A stretch of 64,000 nt of DNA from Tranzscheliella williamsii (taxonomy: Eukaryota; Basidiomycota; Ustilaginomycetes; Ustilaginales; Ustilaginaceae): contig JALBYF010000002.1 of the NCBI GenBank assembly GCA_023212725.1, positions 434,001 through 498,000 of the forward strand. The letters run 5' to 3'. This document shows positions 32,299 to 42,969 of the stretch, in pieces. Positions within the stretch are counted from its first letter, which is position 1, and the number at the start of each line of letters is the position of its first letter. The notes under the pieces were generated by a model, which saw only the letters and a list, made by a program, of their open reading frames with translations, had not been told where the DNA came from and did no database searches. The position numbers and the translations under genes are program-made.

Positions 32299-35200
32299 AT
32301 GGCTACTTCAATGCAATTCGGTCCCGAATGGATGCGCAAAGGTCCCAACAGCAAGCCCGGTAAAGAGAGCTCCACTTCTCCAGGCGCAAGCGCAGTCACC
32401 AGCCCCGGTACAGGTCCCGTTGGCGGCACAGGTGCAGGCGCTGCGGCAAAGGCGGATAGTGCTGGCTCCGCTTCCAAACGCAACGCATCCACAACCGGGC
32501 TAGGAAACTTCTCAGGGCCCGCTCCTGTTACCAGCCCCGCCGTCAGCTCGCCGGGTGTCTTCTCCTTCGCTGCTGCTGCTGCTGCCGCCGCTGGTCAAGG
32601 TGCAGATCGCAACGGTGCCCATCCATCTATGTACTCCAGCAACGGTCTCGACACTGACGCTTCTGCCGCCCTCACGACTAACGGCAGTAGCTCTGGCGGC
32701 CTTGGCAAGGATAAGATGTCGAGGGAAAAGTTACTGAGCCTATACAGCTCGGATCGTGGTCTCAAGCTGCCCAGCGCGGAGCCCTCGCCCGTTGAAAGCG
32801 CCCCTCCAGCCTCCAGTTCAGTTGCACCGAGCACCTCGGGGCCAGAGCGCTCCTCAAGCACCTCCCGAAGAAAAGGGACGTCCGATCGTCGTCAGCCAGC
32901 CTTCGGCGAGCTGGGCGCTGTTGCTGCCGGTCCACTCTCCCCAGGTTTGGGTACCACTGAACCACGCGGCTTGAATGCACGCTCCACCAGTGGCGGGTCT
33001 TCCGGAGGGTTTGGCTCGGCAGGTATCTCCAACTGGGACAAGGTGGACAAGGAGCGTCCCGGCCTCTTCCAGCGCGTCTCTGGCGGCCCTCTCGTTGGCA
33101 TCACTGCTGCCTCCAATTCACGTCCCCTCTCGCCCAGCGTCTCTCGCGAACGCTTTGGTGGTATCCAAGGTGGCGTCCTTTCTGGCGTCGCTCCTCCCGC
33201 CCGGAAGAGAATGGACAGCAGCGACGGGGCCGCCAGTCTCGACTCGACGCGTCCGTCTCGCAGTTCGCGAGTTAGCAACGAAGACTCCGCGTCACACACC
33301 TCGAACGCAGCCTCTTGGGGTCGCTCTTCACAACTGAGCGCCCCTGTCGTTCAAGGCAGTACTAGTAACAATCAACCTGTTTTTTCCGAGGCTTTCAGCT
33401 CCAATCGATCCAGATCCAAGGTGCCATCCACCGCTTCCGAGTCGGCAACCAGTCCTACCGCTTCTCACGCCCCGAATCCTATCGTGCCGAGCGGCAACCC
33501 GGAGGGATTGAGCATTTCCGCCAAATTCGCGCGGTACAAGGATCGCCTGCCTGGAGAAGGACCCATCGGCCCTCCGTCTGACGGGAGCATTGGCTTCGGC
33601 AGGTCGTCTGACTTTGACAAGAAGCGAGAACGTCAAGCTGGCTCATACAGGAATACTAATCACGCTTATGACTACGAGTCCAGGAACCCCACCGCAAGGC
33701 TCGACGCTAGCTTAGCCGCTCAGTCAGTCAACGCCCATCAGCAGGATTCAAGCTCGACCGAACAGAGCCATCGCACTAGTCAGAACGGCCTGGGTCACGA
33801 CGAGTCTGATCTGGCCCAACATGCTTCTGCCGTATTGGGCTCGCTCAAGCTTGATGACGATGATAGTCCTGGCATTCAACCAGCTTCCGCCCTGGCTGAC
33901 GAACATGGCTCGGTTGAACGCCACGATGATGGCCGTCGGCTACCGCCAGGCGTCGGCCAGCAGCAACCTACACTCCCATCGATCCCCTGGTCAGCCGAAA
34001 CCGCTTTTTGGCTGTATCGAGACATGGCAGGTAACGTGCAAGGGCCTTTCAGCGCCCTCATGATGCAGGATTGGTTCTCGCAACACTACTTCACCGATGA
34101 TCTCCTGATCAAGAGGCAGGAAGATGCCGATTTCAGACCGCTTGCTCAAGTTGTTGCCGCGGTCGGAAATGCTCTTCAACCTTTCCTGATTCCTCCTTCA
34201 AGTTGGCTGCAGAACCCCGATGCCCCCCAGCCCAGCTTTGATCGTCAGGTGGGCGACAATCTTCTCGGTGCCGACCACGATCGCTTCCACAACGCATTCG
34301 ATTCCAACCGGTCCTGGCCCGGCCATGCCGCACGACAGCAGCAGTGGCCATCGCAGCTCAACCTGGGAGGGTTGGGCACCGTAAGCTCTGGACCAGCCTC
34401 GCCATTTGGACGTCCGGATTCCTTTGTCGCTCATGCAGGTCTCGACGGCCGCATACATAACCCCGACGATCTGGTCTCTATCATCCGAGAGCGGGAATTG
34501 CAGGAGCAGAGGCAAGCTGCGGCCGCCGCCGCTGCCTCAAGGGGACCTGGGATCTCTCTGGCGCAGCTCGATGCATTCGGCAGCGGTATCGGCCGATCGG
34601 GCTGGCCCGCCGAGGGCATGCCTGCGACGAACTGGGGTCTCCCTCACGGTGGCCTCAATCAATTCGATCACGGAGGATTTGGAGGTCACCATAGCCCCCT
34701 TGTTGGTGATAGACCGACCTTCGACTCGTTTCATCAGCAACGGCAATTTGAGCAAACTGGGAGCCCATGGCTCAACAAGGGTACTGCTACGCCGCGCTCT
34801 CAATTCGAGCAACAGTCTGTTAACCGGCCAGGTCAGAATCAATGGACCGAGCAACAGGCTCCGTGGGCGTACAATGCCGTCACGCCCGACACTCCCAGCC
34901 GCCAACTCGGCGAATTTAGCGACGGTCTGATGCGCAATGAAACCGCCAAGCCTAGCGTGGTGCCTATTGGCACGCCGCGAAGAACCCACTCGCCTGGGCC
35001 CCGCGGAGATGGAGCTCATGCTGATCAAATCGCTGCGCTGGATAAGGAACAGCAGTCCTCCTTTGAGAGCGCTTTTCCTGCCCCGGCACAGCTCGACGTC
35101 GAGCACGACAAAGGTGCTACTCGGTTAGCAGCAGGTCAGTCCGAGCCCTCGAGCCGTTCTGATCCTGTTGCTTCTACCGTCACCGGTCAGTCCCATCAGG

Positions 35201-36927
35201 GAAACAAGAAGGAGCAAAGACCAATGCTTTCCGCTACATCTGGCCCCAGCACCTCTTCTACGCCTTCGACTCCTGCCAAGACTTCCGCCGCGGCGGCCCC
35301 ACCTGCGGAAGCTCTTACTTCGGCCGAGCCACGTCCGGAAGAACTCTGGCCTCAGAGTCCCTCGGCGGTAGAGTTCGCTTCTGAGCCGGGACTCTCTGGA
35401 ATGCCGGAGCTTTCTCTTCCCTCAAAGGCTGGCCGGGAAGCTAAGCGGGACCAACGGTCGGCTCTGCAAAGGCAGCCTTCGGAGGTGAGCAGAAGCACAC
35501 CTGTCAACGCTGAGCAAATGAACCGCAGCGCTGGAAACCGTCATGGCGGTGCCGGCAACGTGCGGCTTGTAACACAAGACCAGTTCCGACGCGGCAAGGA
35601 ACAGGAGCCGTCTGCTGCTGCTATGCAGGCGCCCCTTTCGGATTGGCTCCAGGAGGATTCTGCCAACGAGGGTGTGACTACCGCCAGCAAGCCTGCTCCA
35701 TGGGCAGCACGCGAGGATATCCCGGCTGTTGGCTCTCCCGGTCCCAGTCTGCGCGAGATCCAGGAGGCCGAAGCGAAGAAGGCGGAAGCGAAACGAGCGG
35801 CGGAGAAAGCGGCTGCTCGAGCGCGCATGGCCGCTTCGCCCTCGGTTTCGGATGACCTGCCCACGACGTTGAGCTGGGGCCTCGCTTCTGCTCCCGCCTC
35901 CAAGGGTGCCATCGCTTCGCCCGGCATGGACTCAGCGCCAGGCACTCCCTCGACACCCGCCTGGAGTGCCGGCAAAGCGCCGCCGAAAAAGACGCTAATG
36001 GAGATCCAGGAGGAAGAGCGAAAGCGAGCAGAGAAGGCCAAGTCCCAGCAGGCTGCGCAGGCTATCGCCCTGCGGAAAGGGTACGCCGACTCTGCTGGCC
36101 GGAGCGCATCCAGCACCGTCGCGGCCAGCATCGCCGCCCCTGCCGCCAACGCTGGTAGCAGCGGAGCTTGGTCAGTTGTAGGTGCGAGCGGCAAGCCCGC
36201 CGCCGCACCTGCCAGCGCCACCGCTGGCAATGCTGCTGCTGCGGCGACCGCGTCTCCAGCTGCCGTTCGAACCGCGACTTCGATTACACCGCGTACTGTC
36301 AGCGTCGGCTCGGTACCTGCCTCTGCCTCGTCCGCTGGTGTCTGGAACGTTGTCGGTGGCGCTAAGGGGGCGGCCAACGGACCTCCTGCTTCTCCTTCGC
36401 CGGCAAGCCGTGTGGTGAGCCAGACGGCGGCGTCTGCTGCCGCCAGCCCTGCCGCCAAAGCGCGGCCTGTGGCGGCGGAAAACCCGAACGCGCCGTCGCC
36501 CGAGTTCATCAAGTACTGCAAGGACAACCTGCAGGGTCTCACGATCAAGACGGACGATTTCATCGACATGCTGCTGCAGTTCCCGCTGGACGCCGGCGCG
36601 GACATGATTGAGATCATTGCCGAGACGGTCTATGCGTACAGCAGCACGCTCGACGGGCGCCGTTTCGCACACGACTTTGTCAGCAAGCGCAAGATGGACG
36701 TCCAGGGCCGCAGCAGTACGGGCGGCAGCCGCTGGGGCGCTGCCGCCGGCTCCGGCGCCGCGATGGGCAGCTTTGGCGCGCGGGCCTCGCCGTTCCCGTC
36801 GCTCGGCGCCAAGGGTGCCTCGGCGCCCGGCCTTGGCAAGCCCGCCTCTGCCTTCGCCGCTGCGCCCGCCACCGATACCGGCTTCAAGGTCGTCAAGGGC
36901 AAAGGCGCCAAGAACAAGCGCGCGTGA
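32299..36927 (+). CDS. GYF-domain protein (Smy2/Syh1/GIGYF-like)
   Basis: Single exon, 1542 aa from the ATG at 32299. The frame is open further upstream but only to a TTG. The N-terminus (MATSMQFGPEWMRKG) resembles the conserved start of fungal GYF proteins. After a long Ser/Pro/Gly-rich stretch the GYF domain (about residues 565-625) shows TAFWLYRDMAGNVQGPF, MMQDWFSQHYFTDDLLI and PLAQVV, the residues that form the proline-peptide pocket. A Glu/Lys/Ala-rich helix (EIQEAEAKKAEAKRAAEKAA, then EIQEEERKRAEKA) and a conserved C-terminal helical segment (FIKYCKDNLQGLTIKTDDF..FVSKRK) follow. Family members bind Pro-rich partners in mRNA decay, translational repression and COPII traffic. Exact role here unknown. 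Confidence 0.85.
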   Translation: MATSMQFGPEWMRKGPNSKPGKESSTSPGASAVTSPGTGPVGGTGAGAAAKADSAGSASKRNASTTGLGNFSGPAPVTSPAVSSPGVFSFAAAAAAAAGQGADRNGAHPSMYSSNGLDTDASAALTTNGSSSGGLGKDKMSREKLLSLYSSDRGLKLPSAEPSPVESAPPASSSVAPSTSGPERSSSTSRRKGTSDRRQPAFGELGAVAAGPLSPGLGTTEPRGLNARSTSGGSSGGFGSAGISNWDKVDKERPGLFQRVSGGPLVGITAASNSRPLSPSVSRERFGGIQGGVLSGVAPPARKRMDSSDGAASLDSTRPSRSSRVSNEDSASHTSNAASWGRSSQLSAPVVQGSTSNNQPVFSEAFSSNRSRSKVPSTASESATSPTASHAPNPIVPSGNPEGLSISAKFARYKDRLPGEGPIGPPSDGSIGFGRSSDFDKKRERQAGSYRNTNHAYDYESRNPTARLDASLAAQSVNAHQQDSSSTEQSHRTSQNGLGHDESDLAQHASAVLGSLKLDDDDSPGIQPASALADEHGSVERHDDGRRLPPGVGQQQPTLPSIPWSAETAFWLYRDMAGNVQGPFSALMMQDWFSQHYFTDDLLIKRQEDADFRPLAQVVAAVGNALQPFLIPPSSWLQNPDAPQPSFDRQVGDNLLGADHDRFHNAFDSNRSWPGHAARQQQWPSQLNLGGLGTVSSGPASPFGRPDSFVAHAGLDGRIHNPDDLVSIIRERELQEQRQAAAAAAASRGPGISLAQLDAFGSGIGRSGWPAEGMPATNWGLPHGGLNQFDHGGFGGHHSPLVGDRPTFDSFHQQRQFEQTGSPWLNKGTATPRSQFEQQSVNRPGQNQWTEQQAPWAYNAVTPDTPSRQLGEFSDGLMRNETAKPSVVPIGTPRRTHSPGPRGDGAHADQIAALDKEQQSSFESAFPAPAQLDVEHDKGATRLAAGQSEPSSRSDPVASTVTGQSHQGNKKEQRPMLSATSGPSTSSTPSTPAKTSAAAAPPAEALTSAEPRPEELWPQSPSAVEFASEPGLSGMPELSLPSKAGREAKRDQRSALQRQPSEVSRSTPVNAEQMNRSAGNRHGGAGNVRLVTQDQFRRGKEQEPSAAAMQAPLSDWLQEDSANEGVTTASKPAPWAAREDIPAVGSPGPSLREIQEAEAKKAEAKRAAEKAAARARMAASPSVSDDLPTTLSWGLASAPASKGAIASPGMDSAPGTPSTPAWSAGKAPPKKTLMEIQEEERKRAEKAKSQQAAQAIALRKGYADSAGRSASSTVAASIAAPAANAGSSGAWSVVGASGKPAAAPASATAGNAAAAATASPAAVRTATSITPRTVSVGSVPASASSAGVWNVVGGAKGAANGPPASPSPASRVVSQTAASAAASPAAKARPVAAENPNAPSPEFIKYCKDNLQGLTIKTDDFIDMLLQFPLDAGADMIEIIAETVYAYSSTLDGRRFAHDFVSKRKMDVQGRSSTGGSRWGAAAGSGAAMGSFGARASPFPSLGAKGASAPGLGKPASAFAAAPATDTGFKVVKGKGAKNKRA

Positions 36928-37087
36928 GCGCAGTGTACCCAGCTTAGCACACGCAACACAATAGCCTGCCGAGCGTCCCGACTGTGATGGCTGCGGCTCT
37001 GCATGGTGGATAGTGACAGGCATGGAGGCCGGGGAGCAGGCGGACGGGATCTACAAGTACAGTGCCGGTGGCGCGGGTGGGGGGGTT

Positions 37088-38677
37088 CTATGCGTCGAGC
37101 TGCATGGCGGCGGGGGAGGGGGGGCGGGGAGCGAGCTTGGCGAGGTGGTCGGCCTGGATGCGCTCGTCGATGGCGTTTTCCTCTGGCGCAGTGGTGGGGT
37201 TGGGGTTATCGGCGATGCGGCGGGGGTTCGGGTTTGGCTCGCGGTCGAGGTCGTCGTCGCCGCGGCGGGCGTGGTCCTGGAAGGGGCGGGTGTCGACCAG
37301 ACGGCGGTCGGGATGGCGGTCCTCGAGCGGCTGGAGGCCGTTCTTGTCGGCGAGGTCGAGACGCGCGCGCGTGCCGCCCACGTCCTCGACATGCAGCTGC
37401 TCCGCAATACTGCGCGGCTCAACGTGCCCCTGCACCGACGGCGCGTGCGCGGTCTGACGCAGATTCTCAAAAACCTGGATCTTGATCTTCTCGAGATAGT
37501 CGCGCGTGTTGAGGTCCTCCATGTTGTTCGGCCGCACGTCCAGGCGGTAGTCTGGGCCAAAGTACTCGTAGTACTCGTTCACCGGGATCTGCGAACTCAG
37601 CTCCTGCCCCGCCGCCAGCCCCGTCTCGAAGGCCCAGGCGCGCGAGACGTTGCGCATCGTATAGCCTCCCCCGCCCAGCAGCAGCAGCGGGAGCCCAAAC
37701 GACTTGACATACTCGACACAGTTGGCGTGCCCGCGCATGGACAGGTTGAAGCAGCCCAGCTTGTCCCCCGCCAACGAATCGCTCCCGCACTGCAGCACCA
37801 CCGCCGAGGGCTGGTAGTGCTGCATGATCTGCGCGATGACCGGCTCAAAGACCGACTTGTAGCTCTCGTCGGTGATGCCGTCGCGCAGCGGAAAGTTGCA
37901 CGAGTACATCTTGCCCTTGTTGATGCCAATGTCGCGCAGCTCGCCGGTGCCGGGGAAGAATTCGCCGTACTTGTGGAAGCTACAGGTCATGACGCGGTCG
38001 GTGGTGTAGAAGGCCTCTTCGACGCCGTCGCCGTGATGCACGTCAATGTCGATGTAGAGGACGCGCGGATGGTAGCGCAGCAGCTCGAGGATGCCGAGGA
38101 CAATGTCGTTGATGTAGCAGAAGCCGCTCGCCTCGCCCTTCTTGGCGTGGTGGAGGCCGCCGGCCCAGTTGATGGCAATATCGCACTTGTCGCGCGAAAG
38201 CCGCGCGGCGCCCTCCATGGAGCCGCCGGCCGAGATGGAGCAGTACTCGAAGAGGCCGTCGAAGACGGGACAGTCGTCGCCCACGTTGAACTTGGCCTGC
38301 TCGCGCACAAACGAGTCGACGTTGTCCGGGGTGACGCGGTTGAGGAACTCGACATATTCGTCCGTATGGAACTGCGACATCTCGCGCTTCGTGGCCGGCT
38401 TGGCGCGGAAGATTTCCATGCGCTTGTAGAGGCCGTAGTTCATCACTAGCGAATGGCACATGCGGATGCGTGTCGGCTTCATCGGATGCCCAGGCCCGTA
38501 GTGGTAGTTGCCGATGTCCGAGTCAAAGAAGTAGCATACGCGCGATGGATTCGGATTCGACGAGTTCGAGATAGGCGCGAACAATGGTTCGTCTGATGAC
38601 GTCGGCTGTGCCCCAGACCCATCGTGCGGAGAGTACGTGTTGACCACCGAGTTGGCGGGCAGAAACGTCGAACTCAT
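37088..38677 (-). CDS. RPD3: class I histone deacetylase (Rpd3 family)
   Basis: Single exon, 529 aa. The deacetylase core covers about residues 45-420 with [16 protein letters not shown], the charge-relay segment [20 protein letters not shown], zinc ligands in [16 protein letters not shown], and the transition-state Tyr in [16 protein letters not shown]. The sequence is Rpd3/HDAC1-like rather than Hda1 class II by these motifs. In yeast the family works in Sin3 complexes. In U. maydis a class I enzyme of this type, named hda1, controls teliospore formation. The C-terminal tail is charged with several Pro/Asn runs. It is convergent with the GYF gene, with 160 bp between stops. Confidence 0.95.
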   Translation of the reverse strand: MSSTFLPANSVVNTYSPHDGSGAQPTSSDEPLFAPISNSSNPNPSRVCYFFDSDIGNYHYGPGHPMKPTRIRMCHSLVMNYGLYKRMEIFRAKPATKREMSQFHTDEYVEFLNRVTPDNVDSFVREQAKFNVGDDCPVFDGLFEYCSISAGGSMEGAARLSRDKCDIAINWAGGLHHAKKGEASGFCYINDIVLGILELLRYHPRVLYIDIDVHHGDGVEEAFYTTDRVMTCSFHKYGEFFPGTGELRDIGINKGKMYSCNFPLRDGITDESYKSVFEPVIAQIMQHYQPSAVVLQCGSDSLAGDKLGCFNLSMRGHANCVEYVKSFGLPLLLLGGGGYTMRNVSRAWAFETGLAAGQELSSQIPVNEYYEYFGPDYRLDVRPNNMEDLNTRDYLEKIKIQVFENLRQTAHAPSVQGHVEPRSIAEQLHVEDVGGTRARLDLADKNGLQPLEDRHPDRRLVDTRPFQDHARRGDDDLDREPNPNPRRIADNPNPTTAPEENAIDERIQADHLAKLAPRPPSPAAMQLDA

Positions 38678-39437
38678 CGTGGAGAAGGGTGCGACGCTAC
38701 TCGGCGCAATGATCCGGCTCTGGTGACTCCAAACCGGACAGCAGACGGGACGAGGGTGGGGTGGAGGTCACGGGCAGGCTGCCGTGGCGGATGGAGCACG
38801 CTTGTGGCACGACAAGGAACGAGCGTCGACAGGCTACCAGCGTCCACCTCTCTGCTAAAGTGGCTCTGCACGAGGAAGTCGGCAGCCTGAGGTGGGATCC
38901 GGGATGCAGAAGGCGAGGTGCAGATGTGGGGAGCGTCGTTGAGAAGCAAAGCGGCATGGTCGGCGCTCGGTGGACATAGGATATCTCCACCTTTTCTTCC
39001 CTTTTCCTGGCGCTTCTCCCGCACGGGAATCTCGCCACAAACTCAACACCTTATTATTCAGTCACGCTGCAATTTTGGCATGGCTCGAGCATCAACCCGG
39101 CACGTGATGGTCAGAAGCAGGGGTTCCCTTGTTCAGCAGTTAGCTCCACATGATAGAGGAGAGGCGAGACGCTCTGTTCTGTCACTTGGCCATCGGAACC
39201 TCCTTGCTCCTCCTCCTCGTTGAAATCACCTTGACAACGCCGTGGCCACTGCCGACAAGCCATTTGTACTGCTGTGCCGAGGCGGATTTCGCGGACGGAA
39301 CAAGGCCGAGTGCCTAAGAGCATCGGACCACAAGCGTTATTCTGCGCACGGCAGATCCGCTAGCCAGCGCCTAGACGCGCTCCTCCCTCTTCAACTCCCG
39401 CCAACTACGCACAGAACGACTGAGCCTGGCACCAAGC
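38678..39437. other. bidirectional promoter region, histone deacetylase / VMA7
   Basis: 760 bp between divergent genes; no coding region or defined element recognised. Confidence 0.6.
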
Positions 39438-40142
39438 ATGTCCGCCTCCGACAGGACGCTGATTGCGTTGATCGCAGACGAGGTAGGTTCTCTGCACGCT
39501 GCACATACGCTACGCGCACGCTGCGCACACGCATGCGCTACGTCGGTCTGCCACTGACACCCGCGCTCTGCTCTTGCGGTTGCTTTTTCTTAGGACTCCA
39601 CCACGGGACTGCTCCTGGCAGGCATCGGGAACGTGGACGAGACAGGCGAGAAGAACTTTAAGATCGTCGATAACAAAGTAGGTGACTCGCGGTGGTATCC
39701 ACCCTTTCGCCACGCACTATCAACTGGCACTGACACAGACACTGGCTTATGCGTCGCTCATGCGTCGTCCCTCCTGCTCCTGTCCCCTGCTCCTGCGCTA
39801 CTACGCTCCTGCAGACGTCAGTGTCGGATATCGAACAGAGCTTTGCACACTTCACTGCCGAGCGGAAGGACATTGCGATCCTCCTGATCAACCAGCACAT
39901 CGCCGAAAAGATCCGTCCGCTCGTGGACCGCTACACGCAGGCCTTTCCTGCGCTCCTCGAGATCCCGGCCAAAGACCACCCCTACGACCCGGCCAAGGAC
40001 AGCGTATTGAAGCGCGTGCAGAAGGTAAGCTCCATCCTTGTCGCTGTAGCCGGCCTTAGCCTGCGCTGGCTTGCAGGCATCCTCGCTGACGCCTGCCCAT
40101 CGCCGCCTCTTTCTCACCCGCCTGTAGCTGTTCGGAGAGTAG
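39438..40142 (+). CDS. VMA7: V-type ATPase subunit F
   Basis: Four exons: 39438-39482, 39594-39677, 39815-40024 and 40128-40142; 117 aa, close to yeast Vma7 (118). Introns of 111, 137 and 103 nt all have a CTGAC-type branch. Conserved stretches are [26 protein letters not shown] and [20 protein letters not shown], followed by a Pro-rich segment and KRVQKLFGE at the end. The last exon codes only LFGE plus stop, and automatic prediction could easily miss it; the reading frame across all four junctions supports it. Subunit F sits in the central stalk of V1 and couples ATP hydrolysis to proton pumping at the vacuole. Confidence 0.93.
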
Positions 40143-40420
40143 TCGCACAGTCTCGACGGTGCCCACCGCCCCACATACCCGCCCCCGCTCACAAACTCGC
40201 TGTATGCTGAACGCGTTAGACGGATTCATCGTCGTTTGAATCAATACGCTCGTTGCTCTCGCTCGGCTTGTTCGCGCTGACCTGTTGCAGTCATCTCCGC
40301 GCCCCACGGTCTTTGTCCGCACTACACACAGCGGCCGGCGAGGTCGGCGCGGGTCGCGCGCAACTGCCGTGTCTATCTTCCGAGGTGGTCTATGCAATAC
40401 AGGGGAGGGGAGTGTGTGCG

Positions 40421-42331
40421 TCAGAGCGGCCGGGCGAGCCAGTGGACGATCTGGCGGAACTCGGGCCCGGTATGCATGAGCATCTCGCCGTGGGCCTTTT
40501 GCTCGCCGAAGTAGATGCATTCCGAGGGGATGCCGGACTCGCGGAGGTAGTCGAGGGTGTCGCGGGCGCTGAGGATGGCGTCGTACTCGGCGAGGAAGAA
40601 GCGGGTGCGGGCTGGGTCTGTGCGGCGGGGGATTTCGTCGGGCCAGAGGATGTTGGAGCTCCAGTCGAAGTGGCGGCAGAGGGTGTTGGCGGTGGCGAGT
40701 TCGCGGGCGACAAAGTAGCGCATCAGCAGTTCGATCGGGGTGGCGGCGCGCTTGTAGACAAAGTTGGCGCAGACGTTAGGGACCCAGAGCTGAAAGCAGA
40801 CGGGGTCGACGAAGCAGCTGCGGCGGATGCGCGAGCCGAGCGCCTTGAGCAGCCACGAGTGGACAAGCGAGCCGTAGGAGTGCGAGAGGATGTCGATCGC
40901 GGACCAGCCGTGCGCGCCGATGATGGCGCGGAACGCGGCGGTGGTCTCGTGGTGCCCGAACGGACGGAGCATGTCCGGGGAGAAGAGGTCCTGCGAGATG
41001 TTTGGCTGGAGGAGAACGAGGAGCGGGCGTGCGCGGAAGGCGGGGACAGTGAGGAAGTAGCGCAGCAGTGACGCGTACTGCGCGAGCCCGATGCCGAGAC
41101 CATGGAGCACAACGAGCGGCACGCGGGCCTCCTCGCCTGACTCCTTGTCTTTGTCCGCCGCCGGTGCCGCGTCGGCTGGCCGGTAGAGGTAGCGGAGACG
41201 GCCCTCGGAGCGGAGCTCGAAGCCGCCGCGGCAGGCGTGCCAGATGGTGAGGTAGGAGAGGGCGTTGGTAACAAGGTAACAGGCGAGTGGGCGGGAGCGC
41301 GTGCGGACGGGGTCGATGGTGAGGCGCATCATGCGGATGCGCTGCTGCGTGCGGGTGTGCGCTGGCTTGGGCGGATGCTCGGGGTAGCTGCGGCCCTGGC
41401 GGGTCTCCATGAGCTCGAGGCAGTACTCGAGGAAGTCGAGGCGGTCGCCGCTGGTGGGATCCCACTCGGCGGGCGGGTAACGCGTGCCACCATTGTCGTC
41501 TTCGTCGGGCAGGTTTGTCGCGAACGTAGCCTTGCTCGCCGGGACGGGCGAGGTGTAGGCGGAGGGGGTGTCGGATTCGGAGCCGGGGACGGCAGGCTGG
41601 CTGGGGAGGCGCGGCGCGGCACGCTCGGCCTCGAGCTGCTCGAGCTCGATGCCAAAGAGCGACCAGGCGAGCCAGTGCTTGGCGTCGCGGCGGGTGATCT
41701 GGTCGAACGGCGCGCCGAAGAACCAGCGCGCCTGGTCCTGCTGGAACTTGATCGCGCGCGGGTCGTCCGCCGCGAGCGGCTGCTCGACAAAGTTGGGCAC
41801 GAAGCTTGCCGCTCGCAGCCGTGCGAGCCGCCGCCTCGCGTGCGGCACGCTAGCCGCGTCCACATTGCCGTCCTCGCCCCGCGCCGCTGGTTGCGCAACC
41901 GCAGAGGCATACGTCGGCGTCGACACCCCGTCCGGCGTCGCCATGCCCGCCTTGAGCGCACGCGACAGGACATCCCTCAGAAACCTGCGCCCGTAGAGCG
42001 GCCGCGGACCCGGCCGCTGTATCTGGCGGCTCAGATGATAGTGATAGAGCGAGAAGAGCGCCTCCACGACGCAGTAGCCGTAAAAGACGCCGGAGAGGAC
42101 AGGCGAGCGCGACGGCTGCAGCGCGTCCACCCAGGGCTGCAGCGCCGGGTAGCGCGCATAGAGCGGCGCCAAGACGAGCAGGTCGATGCGCAGCGCATGG
42201 AACCGCTCGAGGTACAGGTAGAGCGCGCGCAGCCCGAGCTGGAGCCAGCACAGTGGCGTCACCCCCCACACGAGCAGGATGAGCGCGCGCGTGACCATCA
42301 CCGACGTGTCGCCCGGGATCAGATGCGCCAT
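40421..42331 (-). CDS. membrane-anchored alpha/beta hydrolase
   Basis: Single exon, 636 aa from the ATG at 42331; the frame runs on to a TTG upstream, which I do not use. The N-terminus has two or three hydrophobic segments (ALILLVWGVTPLCWLQLGL and VLSGVFYGYCVVEALFSLYHY), so the protein is membrane-bound. A linker of about 200 residues is Ala/Pro-rich. The hydrolase domain (from about residue 390) shows VPLVVLHGLGIGLAQY (oxyanion turn), Ser485 in LSHSYGSLVH (nucleophile elbow), FVDPVCF and His614 in KAHGEMLM. The family is widespread in fungi but functionally uncharacterised; a lipid or ester substrate is an inference from the fold and membrane location. Convergent with VMA7. Confidence 0.8.
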   Translation of the reverse strand: MAHLIPGDTSVMVTRALILLVWGVTPLCWLQLGLRALYLYLERFHALRIDLLVLAPLYARYPALQPWVDALQPSRSPVLSGVFYGYCVVEALFSLYHYHLSRQIQRPGPRPLYGRRFLRDVLSRALKAGMATPDGVSTPTYASAVAQPAARGEDGNVDAASVPHARRRLARLRAASFVPNFVEQPLAADDPRAIKFQQDQARWFFGAPFDQITRRDAKHWLAWSLFGIELEQLEAERAAPRLPSQPAVPGSESDTPSAYTSPVPASKATFATNLPDEDDNGGTRYPPAEWDPTSGDRLDFLEYCLELMETRQGRSYPEHPPKPAHTRTQQRIRMMRLTIDPVRTRSRPLACYLVTNALSYLTIWHACRGGFELRSEGRLRYLYRPADAAPAADKDKESGEEARVPLVVLHGLGIGLAQYASLLRYFLTVPAFRARPLLVLLQPNISQDLFSPDMLRPFGHHETTAAFRAIIGAHGWSAIDILSHSYGSLVHSWLLKALGSRIRRSCFVDPVCFQLWVPNVCANFVYKRAATPIELLMRYFVARELATANTLCRHFDWSSNILWPDEIPRRTDPARTRFFLAEYDAILSARDTLDYLRESGIPSECIYFGEQKAHGEMLMHTGPEFRQIVHWLARPL

Positions 42332-42969
42332 CTTGGAACGCTCGCCCCACGCTGCAACTTCGCTGTACGTAACAGGATAGCAAGCGCACGGCCGAAGTGG
42401 CAGCAATATACGTCGTGGAACGGAGCGAGCCGGCAGACCCAAGATCCTTGCACTTACTACCTACCCACCTGTCCAATGTTAGGTATGTTTTTATATCTAC
42501 ATGACGTAAACTACGATTCGGTTTATCGGTGCATCGTAGGGCCGCATACCCGGTCGCATCACGCTTCCCAACGTCCGGCCTTTCACGTAACGCCCAACTT
42601 TGCCTTCGCAATAGTCGGTGTTTCAATCACGATCTCACAACGGCTTTGGGTGGCGGATAGAGTTGGCGCACGCGTGTTTGCGTCTGCTCATCCAGCGTAT
42701 CGCGCCCGCTCCCGGCCAAACTGTGTCCAGCTGGGTAGGTGTAGATTCAAGCGCGGCTCGAAGCTCGAGGCCGGAGCTGGAGCTTGCGAATATTACAATG
42801 TCCGATATCGAATAAGGGTGACATCGCTCAGCATCGACGATGACGATTGGCTTGTCTAGTGTACAGCGGAGATAGGGGCGAAAGCAATGCGGGTGAGATT
42901 TGGTAGCAGAGCGGGGCGATGACGAAGTCATCACCTAGCCAAAGGCGGAAGGATACGTGGGCGGCTGCG
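42332..42969. other. intergenic
   Basis: 638 bp between two minus-strand genes; promoter of the membrane hydrolase and 3' flank of the transporter. Somewhat AT-richer than its neighbours; no feature recognised. Confidence 0.55.

Noticed and set aside
37013..38449. 478-codon plus-strand frame opposite the histone deacetylase
   Set aside because: Third-position GC bias leaves the antisense frame open; no domain, and the deacetylase on the other strand is unequivocal.
41237..42859. 540-codon plus-strand frame opposite the membrane hydrolase
   Set aside because: Arg/Gly/Ala-rich antisense shadow without family motifs.
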